From Actibacterium lipolyticum (GTDB taxonomy: Bacteria; Pseudomonadota; Alphaproteobacteria; Rhodobacterales; Rhodobacteraceae), in the NCBI RefSeq assembly GCF_900184935.1, contig NZ_FXYE01000005.1, positions 51,938 through 115,937 on the forward strand: a stretch of 64,000 bases of DNA, in the 5' to 3' direction. How positions within the stretch are numbered: the first letter of the stretch is position 1; each line of letters opens with the position of its first letter. Made by a program: the position numbers and the translations under genes. The notes beneath the pieces are model-generated. The model did no database searches and was not told the DNA's origin. It saw only the letters and a list, made by a program, of their open reading frames with translations. Below, piece by piece: positions 26,955 to 34,677 of this stretch.

Positions 26955-27152
26955 TCAGCCCCCCTGCCGCGGCGCGACGATTTCAACGCGGTCGCCGGGT
27001 TCAAGCACCCGCGCCGCGCGCATCGTTGCGGGAATAAAGGTTTCGTTCACGGCCGTGGCCACCTTGGCCCCGCCGTGGCCAAGTTCGTCCAATGCATCGG
27101 CCAAGGTGCTTGCCTGAACCGTGACCTGTTCGCCGTTAACTGTGATCTTCAT
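26955..27152 (-). CDS. thiS: Sulfur-carrier protein ThiS
   Basis: 65 residues, beta-grasp fold ([21 protein letters not shown]), ending in the essential GlyGly that is adenylated by ThiF and thiocarboxylated. It overlaps the end of thiO by 17 bases. An extended frame upstream to 27176 is rejected because the family starts at MKI. Confidence 0.95.
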   Translation of the reverse strand: MKITVNGEQVTVQASTLADALDELGHGGAKVATAVNETFIPATMRAARVLEPGDRVEIVAPRQGG

Positions 27153-28116
27153 GCCAAACCTCCGGCTGATCGCCATGACGCACCATCGCGCCGACCATGC
27201 GCGCCATCGCGGGCGCCAAAAGAAAACCGTGACGGAACAGCCCGTTCACATAAAGGCGGTCGCCGATGCGGCCAATGCGCGGCAGGTTGTCGGGAAACGC
27301 GGGGCGCGCATCGACGCCGATTTCCAGAACCTCGGCCTCGCCAAATGCGGGGTGCAGGGCATAGGCGGCGTTCAGCAGCTCCATGATTGAACGGACGGTG
27401 GCGCGGCTGCGCTCTCCGCTTTCGATCTGGGTGGCGCCCAGCATGAACACCCCATCGCCGCGCGGCACGATATACAAAGGAAAGCGCGGGTGAATCAGCC
27501 GAACCGGGCGGGATAGGGTCACATCCGGCGCCGAAAGGATCACCATTTCCCCCTTAACCCCGCGCAGATCAGGCAAGGCATCGCGCGCCGCCAACCCACG
27601 ACAGTCGATCACCTGCCCCTGCGGGGTGCCATCTTTGACAAACTGGACCCCGGCGTCGGCCAAACGGGCATGCAGGCCCAACAGGGTTTCGCGCGGGTTT
27701 ATATGCGCCTCTTGGGTCATGAAAAGCGCGCGGTCGAACCTGTCGGCCAGTTGCGGTTCCAGCGCCTCAAGCGCGGCGCGGTCCAATGTTTGATGGTTTT
27801 CGGTCTGCCGTGCAAAGCGGTCCAACTGTCGCCGGTCACGATCCAGCGCCACCACGACAGAGCCGTTGCGCGTGACCTGCGCCCCCTTACCTTGCCACCA
27901 ATCCGCCGCGTCGCGCCCCAGCCGCACAACGGGTTCTTCGGCAACCTCGCCTTCGCAATCAGGGGCCAGCATGCCGCCCGCCCACCACGAACAGCCATGC
28001 GCGCCCGGCGCCAGATGCGGGTCAATCACCGTGACGGCGTGGCCCGCCCCCGAAAGTTCGGCCGCAACGCAAAGCCCGGCAACGCCGCTGCCCAGAATGG
28101 TGATGGGGGAGCTCAT
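27136..28116 (-). CDS. thiO: Glycine oxidase ThiO
   Basis: 326 residues from the ATG at 28116, overlapping the thiD stop (ATGA). The FAD-binding motif ITILGSGVAGLCVAAELS is at the N terminus; the DAO-family C terminus includes YVNGLFRHGFLLAPAMA. It oxidises glycine to the dehydroglycine used by ThiG, the aerobic alternative to ThiH. A long upstream in-frame extension lies inside thiD and is rejected. Confidence 0.92.
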   Translation of the reverse strand: MSSPITILGSGVAGLCVAAELSGAGHAVTVIDPHLAPGAHGCSWWAGGMLAPDCEGEVAEEPVVRLGRDAADWWQGKGAQVTRNGSVVVALDRDRRQLDRFARQTENHQTLDRAALEALEPQLADRFDRALFMTQEAHINPRETLLGLHARLADAGVQFVKDGTPQGQVIDCRGLAARDALPDLRGVKGEMVILSAPDVTLSRPVRLIHPRFPLYIVPRGDGVFMLGATQIESGERSRATVRSIMELLNAAYALHPAFGEAEVLEIGVDARPAFPDNLPRIGRIGDRLYVNGLFRHGFLLAPAMARMVGAMVRHGDQPEVWHEDHS

Positions 28117-28910
28117 GCCCACAGCCCGTGGAAATGATGCACCGGCCCATGGCCCGACCCAACGTTCAGCTGATCCGCGCGGCGAATGGCATCGTGCAGC
28201 CAACCGTGCGCCGCGTGGGTTGCCGCCGCAACGCTTTGCCCCTTGGCCAACCCCGCCGCAATCCCCGACGAATAACTGCACCCGGTGCCATGGGTGTTCT
28301 TCGTGTCGATCCGTTCGGATTGCAGTGATTGTTCGCTGTCTGCGGTCATCAGCCAATCGGTGCAGGTGCCCCCGGCGCCGTGCCCGCCCTTCATCAGAAC
28401 CGCCTGAGGCCCACAGGCAAACAGCGCGCGGCCCTGTTGCTTTAGCCCTTCGTCGGTCAGCTGTTCGTCGGCATCCAACAGGCGGGCCGCTTCGGGGATG
28501 TTGGGGGTCAGGACGGTGGCGCGGGGCAAAAGCACCTCGCGCAGCGCCGCTGTCGCCTCTTGCGGTAACAACGCGGCACCGGATTTGGCGATCATCACCG
28601 GGTCCAGCACGATTGGGCCGTCAAAGGATTGCAGCGCCTCGGCGACCGTTTCGATTACATCGGGCATGCCCAACATCCCGATCTTGATCGCGGCCACGTC
28701 AATGTCACTTAGAACGGCATCAATCTGCGCGGCGATAACGTCGGTGGGAATGGGATGAACGGCCGTAACATCGCGGGTGTTTTGCGCGGTAACAGCGGTA
28801 ATTACACTGCATCCGTAAACGCCAAGCGCCGAAAACGCCTTTAGATCGGCCTGAATGCCCGCGCCGCCCCCACTGTCAGAGCCTGCGATCGTTAAAGCGA
28901 TAGATACCAA
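28113..28910 (-). CDS. thiD: HMP/HMP-phosphate kinase
   Basis: 265 residues, first gene of the operon. Ribokinase-fold motifs are present: LTIAGSDSGGGAGIQADLKAFSALG, KIGMLG, DPVMIAKSG, and the anion hole KNTHGTGCSYSSGIAAGLA. It phosphorylates HMP twice for ThiE. The only in-frame start is a TTG at 28910, with the Shine-Dalgarno AAAGGA at 28920-28925; no ATG precedes it before a stop. Both the Shine-Dalgarno and the start lie in a hairpin downstream of the TPP riboswitch. Confidence 0.93.
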   Translation of the reverse strand: MVSIALTIAGSDSGGGAGIQADLKAFSALGVYGCSVITAVTAQNTRDVTAVHPIPTDVIAAQIDAVLSDIDVAAIKIGMLGMPDVIETVAEALQSFDGPIVLDPVMIAKSGAALLPQEATAALREVLLPRATVLTPNIPEAARLLDADEQLTDEGLKQQGRALFACGPQAVLMKGGHGAGGTCTDWLMTADSEQSLQSERIDTKNTHGTGCSYSSGIAAGLAKGQSVAAATHAAHGWLHDAIRRADQLNVGSGHGPVHHFHGLWA

Positions 28911-28934
28911 GAAGCCAAATCCTTTGGTTCTTGG
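28907..28934 (-). promoter_or_regulatory. Hairpin sequestering the thiD Shine-Dalgarno and start codon
   Basis: On the minus strand CCAAGAA (28934-28928) pairs with TTCTTGG (28913-28907), and CCAAA (28927-28923) pairs with TTTGG (28919-28915), with a one-base bulge and the loop GGA. The loop is the centre of the Shine-Dalgarno and the outer 3' arm contains the TTG start. An upstream segment at 28980-28969 can pair 10 of 12 bases with the 5' arm, giving an alternative open state. Confidence 0.75.
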
Positions 28935-28982
28935 TCAGGGCCACCGAGGAATCGGTTTTCGGGCATAGCAAAGACCCAAATT

Positions 28983-29063
28983 CTGTTTCCTCCGCCGGTC
29001 CTAACCGGTTCAGGTTCAATGGGTTCGCGATATGCATCTCAGCCCCGAAAGGCACCCCAACAG
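28983..29063 (-). promoter_or_regulatory. TPP riboswitch (THI element)
   Basis: On the minus strand the conserved THI-box parts occur in order: GGGGTGCC, GGCTGAGATG, ACCCATTGAACCTGAACCGG, and TAGGACCGGCGGAGGAAA. Helix P1 is CTGTT (29063-29059) with AACAG (28987-28983). It senses thiamine pyrophosphate and should switch off the 11-gene operon. The distance to thiD leaves about 48 bases of expression platform ahead of the start-codon hairpin. Confidence 0.97.
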
Positions 29064-29071
29064 ATAGGTCT

Positions 29072-29100
29072 TCTTTACAAATCTTCGCCCTGCTCGTCAA
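29072..29100 (-). promoter_or_regulatory. Candidate promoter of the thiamine operon
   Basis: On the minus strand TTGACG (29100-29095) is followed after 17 bp by TAAAGA (29077-29072), a good -35 and a weak -10. Transcription would begin near 29065, right at the first base pair of the riboswitch. The -35 lies in the loop of the upstream TRAP operon's hairpin. Confidence 0.55.
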
Positions 29101-29117
29101 ACAGATGGGCGAAGGTT
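29079..29117 (-). terminator. Terminator hairpin of the TRAP operon
   Basis: A 12-position stem with one mismatch, AAATCTTCGCCC (29079-29090) with GGGCGAAGGTTT (29106-29117), begins 5 bp after the DctM stop. Only a short T-rich tail follows on the minus strand, so termination may be partial. Confidence 0.6.
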
Positions 29118-29121
29118 TGGC

Positions 29122-30438
29122 TTAGCTAGGCAAAAGGCACAGCGTGATGGCCGGGAACAGCACCAGAATGACAACCCGCACCAGATCTGACCCCACAAAC
29201 CACAGCACCGCCTTATAGGTTTCAGACATGGGTGTTTCGCGATCCATCGCGTTGATGATGAACAGGTTCATGCCCACGGGCGGGGTTATCAGCCCCACTT
29301 CGACCACGATCAGCACCAGGATGCCGAACCAGATCGCCACATGTTCCGCCGACATGCCGAAATCCAGCACGCTGATCACCGGAAAGAAGATCGGGATCGT
29401 CAAAAGGATCATGCTAAGGCTATCCATCAGGCAGCCGAACAGAAGGTAGAAGACCAAAATCACGGTCAGAACGGTCCATGGGCTCCAACCTTGACCGACC
29501 ACAAGGTTCGACATTTCCTGCGGCACTTGGCTAAGCGCAAGGAAGCTGTTGTACAGCCCGGCGCCCAGCACGATGAAAAAAATCATCGCGGTGGCCATGG
29601 CGGTGGCGAACAGGCTTTCCTTGAACACCGCCCACGTCAGGTTCCCCGAAATCAGCGCAAGCAGTCCGGTGCCCGCCGCCCCAATCGCCGCCCCTTCGGT
29701 TGGGGTGAACCAGCCAAGATAGATGCCGCCGACAACCAGCCCGAACACCGTCAGCACGGGCCAGACATCGAACAAGGCGCGCCAACGTTGGGCATAAGGC
29801 ACAGGGTCGCGCGTGCCCGCCGCATCGGGAAACAGCCGCACATAGATCGAGATTGTGATGACATACCCGATGGCCGCCAATATCCCCGGAATGAACGCGG
29901 CCAGAAACAGCTTGGCGATGTTTTGCTCTGTCAGGATCGCATAGATCACAAGGATCACCGACGGCGGAATAAGAATGCCCAGCGTCCCGCCCGCCGCAAG
30001 CGTCGCCGTGGAAAACCCGCCGGAATAGCCGTATCGGCGCATTTCGGGCAGGGCGACGCGGCTCATCGTGGCGGCGGTCGCAAGGGAGGATCCGCAGATC
30101 GCGCCGAACCCGGCGCAGGCCCCAACCGACGCCATCGCAACCCCGCCCTTGCGGTGCCCCAGCCACGATTCCGAGGCTTTGAACAACGCCGCCGACATGC
30201 CCGAAAGCGTGGCAAACTGGCCCATCAGCAGGAACATCGGGATAATCGTCAATGAATAGCTGGAAAACGTCGTATAGGTTTCAGACTTCAGCTTGGCCAA
30301 GAACATGTTGGAACTGCCCAGCCCAAAGTACAGCCCGCCGATGCCGCACAGAAACATAGCCATGCCAATCGGCGCGCGCAGAAAGATCATCAGCAACAGG
30401 ATCGGGAACGAGGCGATCCCCATTTCAAGCATGGTCAA
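29122..30438 (-). CDS. dctM: TRAP transporter large permease (DctM type)
   Basis: 438 residues with about 12 membrane helices and DctM motifs (FLRAPIGMAMFLCGIGGLYFG, AGGTLGILIPPSVILVIYAILTE, GWFTPTEGAAIGAAGTG, EVGLITPPVGMNLFI). It moves an organic acid with sodium together with the small subunit and the periplasmic receptor upstream. The start overlaps the DctQ stop by 4 bases. The operon's neighbours suggest an aromatic or related acid as substrate, but this is unproven. Confidence 0.93.
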   Translation of the reverse strand: MTMLEMGIASFPILLLMIFLRAPIGMAMFLCGIGGLYFGLGSSNMFLAKLKSETYTTFSSYSLTIIPMFLLMGQFATLSGMSAALFKASESWLGHRKGGVAMASVGACAGFGAICGSSLATAATMSRVALPEMRRYGYSGGFSTATLAAGGTLGILIPPSVILVIYAILTEQNIAKLFLAAFIPGILAAIGYVITISIYVRLFPDAAGTRDPVPYAQRWRALFDVWPVLTVFGLVVGGIYLGWFTPTEGAAIGAAGTGLLALISGNLTWAVFKESLFATAMATAMIFFIVLGAGLYNSFLALSQVPQEMSNLVVGQGWSPWTVLTVILVFYLLFGCLMDSLSMILLTIPIFFPVISVLDFGMSAEHVAIWFGILVLIVVEVGLITPPVGMNLFIINAMDRETPMSETYKAVLWFVGSDLVRVVILVLFPAITLCLLPS

Positions 30439-31019
30439 TGAACCGCTCCTTCCAATTTCGGTAGAAAGTCACGGCCCGTGACAATTTCAGCGACGCGCCC
30501 GATGGCGCAGTAAAGCCCGACGACACAGGCAACGACAGCGGGCACAAAGCTGGCCGCGTATCCCCACCACACCGGGAATTGCAAAAGGAAGGTGGTTTCG
30601 CCGTTGCCCATTTTTGACAGCATCCCGGCGTACAGGCGCCAGGTGATCAAAAGGATGACAGCCGTCAGCACGACCTCCCAAAAGGCGATGATGTATTTGT
30701 TGGCTTTGACCGGCAGAAACGAGGTGAACACATCCACCGTCGCGTGCCCGCCGTGCAGCTGGCAATAGGGCAGGAACGCAAAGATCGAAAAGGCCACGCC
30801 GGCCTCAAGAATCTCAAAATCACCTGTGATAGGGCCGATTCCGGCGTTGATAAGCCAGTCAGCCACCTCACCCAACAGGCTTTGCGCCAGATCGCTGTGC
30901 AGCATCCCGTTCAGGGACCGGCCAATCACAGACGCGCAGGTCAAGACCACCAACAGCACAAGAACCACGCCGCCCAGCACCACCATGGTGCGGGCCAGTT
31001 TTTCGATGATGCGCAGCAT
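30435..31019 (-). CDS. dctQ: TRAP transporter small permease (DctQ type)
   Basis: 194 residues from the ATG at 31019, with four membrane helices. The DctQ signature region reads FSIFAFLPYCQLHGGHATVDVF. It acts as the scaffold between the receptor and DctM. It is separated from the receptor gene by a strong hairpin and coupled to dctM by overlap. Confidence 0.9.
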   Translation of the reverse strand: MLRIIEKLARTMVVLGGVVLVLLVVLTCASVIGRSLNGMLHSDLAQSLLGEVADWLINAGIGPITGDFEILEAGVAFSIFAFLPYCQLHGGHATVDVFTSFLPVKANKYIIAFWEVVLTAVILLITWRLYAGMLSKMGNGETTFLLQFPVWWGYAASFVPAVVACVVGLYCAIGRVAEIVTGRDFLPKLEGAVH

Positions 31020-31054
31020 GCGCGCCCCCTCTGTTCGGAAATCCGGATAAAATA

Positions 31055-31084
31055 CGGGCCGCATCTTTGTTGGGATGCGGCCCG
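31055..31084 (-). promoter_or_regulatory. Intercistronic hairpin between dctP and dctQ
   Basis: A perfect 11-bp stem CGGGCCGCATC/GATGCGGCCCG (31055-31065 with 31074-31084) is followed on the minus strand by TATTTTAT. Such partial terminators or mRNA-protecting stems let the receptor be made in excess over the permeases. Confidence 0.7.
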
Positions 31085-31095
31085 CGTGCCGGTGT

Positions 31096-32136
31096 TTATT
31101 CGGCGTATTTCGCCATCAATGCCGTGGCTTCGTCGATCAGGGCCTGACCGTCGATGCCCTTGGATTTCATATCTTCGACCCATGCGTCATAGATGGGCTG
31201 CGCAAGGGCGCGCCATTCTTGGGTCTGCTCTTCGGTGATGGTGATGATGTTATTGCCCTTTGCCGCCGCAAATTCGCGCGCTGGACCATCGGCATCTGCC
31301 TGCGTTCCACCCGCAAAGACCGAAAATTCAAGGCCAGAGTTCTGGTCGATCACCGCCTTCAGATCATCAGGCAGCCCTTCGTAACGCCCCTTGTTCATCG
31401 CCAGAACGAAGGTCAGGTTATAAAGCGCGGCACCGGTGAATTCGGTGTGGTTTTCAACCAGTTCAGGCACCTTAAGGGCGGTTGTCACCTCCCACGGGAT
31501 GGTGGTTCCGTCCAGCACGCCTTTGGAAAGGCCTTCGGGGATGGCGGGAACCGGCATGCCAACCGGGGTTGCGCCCAGTTTCGTCAACAGCATGTTCACC
31601 TGACGCGAACCGCCCCGGATTTTCATGCCGCGCAGATCAGCAGGAGAGGTCACAGGATCTTTGGTGTGCAACATGCCGGGGCCATGCACCCATGTGCCCA
31701 GAATATGCACATCCTTGAACTCTGTGTCCTTCATATGCTTTTCGAACATCTCCCAATAGGCGCGCGATGCGGCGCGCGCGTCGCTGGTGATGAACGGAAG
31801 CTCAAACACCTCGGTGCTGGGGAAACGGCCGGGGGTATAGCCAACGACGGTCCAGACCACATCGGCCACGCCGTCTGTCACCTGGTCCATCAGTTCTGGC
31901 GGTTTGCCGCCCAGCTGCATCGACGGATAGCGCGCCACCTTGATGCGGCCGCCGCTGTCTTTTTCAACGTTATCCGCCCAGACATCCAACACCAGCTTTG
32001 GCACATTCGCCTGTCCTGGCAGGAATTGATGCAAACGCAGAGTGACCTCTTCTGCGAACGCCGGAACCGAGCCGAAGCCAACAGCAAGCGCCGCAGCCGC
32101 CGCCACGTTCAGAAATGATTTACGCGTAATGGTCAT
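31096..32136 (-). CDS. dctP: TRAP transporter substrate-binding protein (DctP type)
   Basis: 346 residues from the ATG at 32136, which has the ribosome-binding site GGGAGG. A Sec signal peptide ends near AFA-EE (residue 28). The DctP fold is recognised by GGRIKVARYPSMQLGGKPPELMDQV and the helix-9 region GMKIRGGSRQVNMLLTKLGATPV, where R (in KIRGG) would bind the carboxylate. The substrate is unknown. It lies downstream of the hydrolase gene with a palindrome GGTATC-N4-GATACC in between. Confidence 0.92.
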   Translation of the reverse strand: MTITRKSFLNVAAAAALAVGFGSVPAFAEEVTLRLHQFLPGQANVPKLVLDVWADNVEKDSGGRIKVARYPSMQLGGKPPELMDQVTDGVADVVWTVVGYTPGRFPSTEVFELPFITSDARAASRAYWEMFEKHMKDTEFKDVHILGTWVHGPGMLHTKDPVTSPADLRGMKIRGGSRQVNMLLTKLGATPVGMPVPAIPEGLSKGVLDGTTIPWEVTTALKVPELVENHTEFTGAALYNLTFVLAMNKGRYEGLPDDLKAVIDQNSGLEFSVFAGGTQADADGPAREFAAAKGNNIITITEEQTQEWRALAQPIYDAWVEDMKSKGIDGQALIDEATALMAKYAE

Positions 32137-32260
32137 AGGTTTCCTCCCTTTTAACCTTTTGAGAGATCGGACGGGCCTCACTCTATGGCAGTTTACCCAG
32201 AATCCCTCAGTATTGCGCCTAATTTATCTAGCGGACATGGCGCAGGTCAAATCCGCAGTT

Positions 32261-32276
32261 GGTATCAGGTGATACC
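32261..32276. promoter_or_regulatory. Palindrome GGTATC-N4-GATACC, copy 1
   Basis: A perfect 6-bp inverted repeat lies in the 142-bp gap between the hydrolase stop and dctP, 125 bp upstream of the dctP start. A near-identical copy lies at 33570-33585 in the divergent promoter region upstream. It is probably the operator of a shared regulator. Confidence 0.6.
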
Positions 32277-32278
32277 GG

Positions 32279-33124
32279 TCAGTTCGTCATCTTGCCCAAC
32301 GCCGCTAAAAAGAACGGGCGGAACCCTTTGGGGTGTTCGCTCATCGGGAAATGGCCCAGTTCATCCATCACGGCCAATGTCGCGCCGGGAATGGCCTTGG
32401 CGGTGCGGGCCGCGTCTTCGGGTGTGCAGGTCAGATCATAGGCCCCGACAATCAGGTGAACCGGCGTTTTCGCCGTGTCAATCTGCCCCAGACGCGCGAT
32501 CAGGCTGTCATCTTTGGTGTAAAAGCTAAGATCACCACGAAACACGCCCGGCCCGGATTGCATAAACATCCACAGCGTATTCCAGCGTTCCGCCACCGGC
32601 GCATAAGGAGAGATGTTGGCCGAAACCAACGCCGCCCCCATTTCGCCGCCATGGGCATCGGGGCGATGGAACCAGTCGATGTCGTACCACGCGGGCTGAA
32701 AATCGCTTGCCTCGATCGCGATGAAACCGGCGAAACGGTCCGGGTGCAGCGCGGCAAGTTGCAGAGCGATACGCCCGCCCATGGAACAGCCCGCCAGAAT
32801 GGGCTTTTCCAACCCCAAAGCATCGCAAACCGCCAGAACAGTCTCGATATAGGCCTCTGTCGTCAGCAGGTATTCCTGCGTTTCGAACCCTTCGGGCGGA
32901 AGGGATTTCCCGTGCCACGGCATGTCGAACGCGATCAGGCGGTTTTGGTTGGTAACCTCGGCGTCATTCATCAGATGGCGCCACTGGCGGGTATCGGCCC
33001 CGGCGGTGTGCAAACAGATCACCGGGCACCCCTGCCCGGCTTCTTCAAAATACACGCGGCGCGGCCCGTCGTTTAGCTGAACAGTGACATAGCGGCCAAC
33101 AATCGGCTCTATCGCGGCGGTCAT
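32279..33124 (-). CDS. Alpha/beta hydrolase (possible enol-lactonase)
   Basis: 281 residues from the ATG at 33124. The nucleophile elbow is GCSMGG (S114), the oxyanion region is CLHTAGADTRQW, and the catalytic His lies in ELGHFP. The fold and size match 3-oxoadipate enol-lactonase (PcaD/CatD) as well as ring-cleavage product hydrolases. With pcaIJF and benzoate genes nearby an enol-lactonase role is attractive but only inferred. It overlaps the upstream small gene by 4 bases. Confidence 0.85.
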   Translation of the reverse strand: MTAAIEPIVGRYVTVQLNDGPRRVYFEEAGQGCPVICLHTAGADTRQWRHLMNDAEVTNQNRLIAFDMPWHGKSLPPEGFETQEYLLTTEAYIETVLAVCDALGLEKPILAGCSMGGRIALQLAALHPDRFAGFIAIEASDFQPAWYDIDWFHRPDAHGGEMGAALVSANISPYAPVAERWNTLWMFMQSGPGVFRGDLSFYTKDDSLIARLGQIDTAKTPVHLIVGAYDLTCTPEDAARTAKAIPGATLAVMDELGHFPMSEHPKGFRPFFLAALGKMTN

Positions 33125-33495
33125 TGTGTATTTCCTTTGCGCGGCAGGGCCAGAAACTCTTTGAAGAACCGCAGGTTTTTCACCAGCGACAGGATATCGC
33201 CCTCGATCTGGCCACGGCCAATTTTGACAAGCCCGAAAACGTCGTGAAAGCCGGGCTCGGGCACGGCCTGCCAATGTTTTTCCAACGCTTCACAATCGGT
33301 CCGGAACGAAAAGCGCCACGGCGTTTTACGGCTGGGCCCTTGGGTGATGTCCACCAGCGCGCCTTTTTCGAAGGTCAGATAAAACTCCTCCCCGTCGACG
33401 ATAAGCTGCACGGTTTCGGAAAACAGCCGCCCGATGCGGCGCAGATGCGCGCAATTGTTCAGTTGGTCCTGCATTGATTGCAGATTTGAAAGCAT
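33121..33495 (-). CDS. Small SCP2-like protein
   Basis: 124 residues from the ATG at 33495. The pattern resembles a sterol-carrier-protein-2-like domain (VQLIVDGEEFYLTFEKGALVDITQ, then WRFSFRTDCEALEKHWQ, then GRGQIEGDILSLVKNLRF). No signal or membrane segment. It is coupled by a 4-base overlap to the alpha/beta hydrolase, so it may bind a hydrophobic or lactone intermediate. It is not a muconolactone isomerase: none of that family's features are visible. Confidence 0.6.
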   Translation of the reverse strand: MLSNLQSMQDQLNNCAHLRRIGRLFSETVQLIVDGEEFYLTFEKGALVDITQGPSRKTPWRFSFRTDCEALEKHWQAVPEPGFHDVFGLVKIGRGQIEGDILSLVKNLRFFKEFLALPRKGNTQ

Positions 33496-33695
33496 TCCGG
33501 TTCCCCTCAGCACGCGGCGTGTTGGGGGCAAACTGATACGGCAAGGCCCGTTCTAGCAATGTCGCGCAGGGTATCTGGCAATACCGTCCAAGGCATTGGT
33601 CGCCGCCAAACTATAAAGAAGTATTGTGCGTAATCGGGGGCGCCGCATACTGCGCCCCTTCGGAGGAGACCTGTTATCCAGAGGGAGGATATTGG
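33496..33695. promoter_or_regulatory. Divergent promoter region with palindrome copy 2
   Basis: 200 bp between the SCP2-like gene (minus) and the intradiol dioxygenase gene (plus). At 33570-33585 lies GGTATC-N4-AATACC, matching the palindrome at 32261 in 11 of the 12 arm bases. Regulation of both directions by one factor is plausible; the LysR protein encoded at 34678 is a candidate. Confidence 0.55.
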
Positions 33696-34565
33696 ATGGG
33701 TATTGTATCACTTGAAAACATCACCGACGTGGTGATCGCATCGCTGGGCAAAAACGGCGATGTTTCAGACCGCCAGCGCGAAATCATGACATCATTGCTG
33801 AAGCACCTGCACGGGTTCTGCAAAGACGTGAACCTGCAACACGGAGAGTTTCTGGAAGGATGTGAGTTTCTGAAACGTGCGGGGCAGACATGCGATGACA
33901 ACCGTCAGGAATTCATCCTGTTGGGCGATATTCTGGGCGTCGAAGTGTTGGTTGATATGCTGACCAACCCCTCTGAAGGCACCGAAAGTGAATCGACCGT
34001 CCTTGGCCCATTCTATCGTGAAAATCCCCCGGTTCTGCCAAAGGGCGCTTCGACGATCCTTAAGCATTACGAAAACGAAGAAACCGCTTATTACGAAGGC
34101 TATATTCGTGATGCGAACGGCAACCCGATTGCCGGTGCCACCTTGGATGTCTGGGAAGATGCCCCCAACGGCGTTTACGAAAACCTTGACCCGGATCAGC
34201 CCGAATATAACCTGCGCGGCCGGTTCGAAACGGATGAAAACGGCCACTATGCCTTTGTTGCGGTGCGCCCTGTGCCTTACCCGATCCCCGACAACGAAAC
34301 CGCCGGTGAATTGCTGCGGTATATGGGCCACCACCCGAACCGCCCGGGGCACATGCACTTTATCATTTCCAAAGACGGCTATCGCCCGCTGATCAGCCAA
34401 ATCTATGACTCTGAAAGCGCGTGGCTGGAAGATGACAGCGTTTTTGCGGTGAAAGAGAGCCTAATCGGCACCTTCGAAAAAGCCGACGCAAGCCTTGGCA
34501 CCGATCTGCGTTTGGCGTTCGACTTTGTGCTGAAACAAGAATCTGCGGCAATGGCTGCGGAATAA
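33696..34565 (+). CDS. Intradiol ring-cleavage dioxygenase (catechol/hydroxyquinol 1,2-dioxygenase)
   Basis: 289 residues from the ATG at 33696, with the ribosome-binding site GAGGGAGG. An N-terminal helical dimerisation domain (about residues 1-95) precedes the catalytic beta-sandwich. Iron ligands can be placed at Y161 (NGVYENLD), Y195 (RPVPYPIP), H219 and H221 (PGHMHF), close to the numbering of hydroxyquinol 1,2-dioxygenase. Context with benABCD would call for catechol cleavage to muconate; the sequence leans toward the hydroxyquinol type. Both substrates are possible. Confidence 0.88.
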   Translation: MGIVSLENITDVVIASLGKNGDVSDRQREIMTSLLKHLHGFCKDVNLQHGEFLEGCEFLKRAGQTCDDNRQEFILLGDILGVEVLVDMLTNPSEGTESESTVLGPFYRENPPVLPKGASTILKHYENEETAYYEGYIRDANGNPIAGATLDVWEDAPNGVYENLDPDQPEYNLRGRFETDENGHYAFVAVRPVPYPIPDNETAGELLRYMGHHPNRPGHMHFIISKDGYRPLISQIYDSESAWLEDDSVFAVKESLIGTFEKADASLGTDLRLAFDFVLKQESAAMAAE

Positions 34566-34583
34566 TTCCTCCCTCCCAGACGG

Positions 34584-34616
34584 TAAAAGGGCCTCCGCGG
34601 TGCGGGGGCCTTTTTA
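34584..34616 (+). terminator. Rho-independent terminator after the intradiol dioxygenase
   Basis: A GC-rich stem of about 13 pairs (AAAGGGCCTCCGC with GCGGGGGCCTTT, two wobble pairs) is followed by a T-run. It separates the dioxygenase gene from the LysR gene. Confidence 0.85.
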
Positions 34617-34677
34617 TCTCAGACAATTGGCGTGCAATTCGGTGCTGGGTGTTTCACTCTGACCCAAGGGGGAACGA

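Noticed and set aside
33121..33495. Possible muconolactone isomerase (catC)
   Set aside because: The size is near but the sequence pattern is SCP2-like and lacks the CatC N-terminal pattern.
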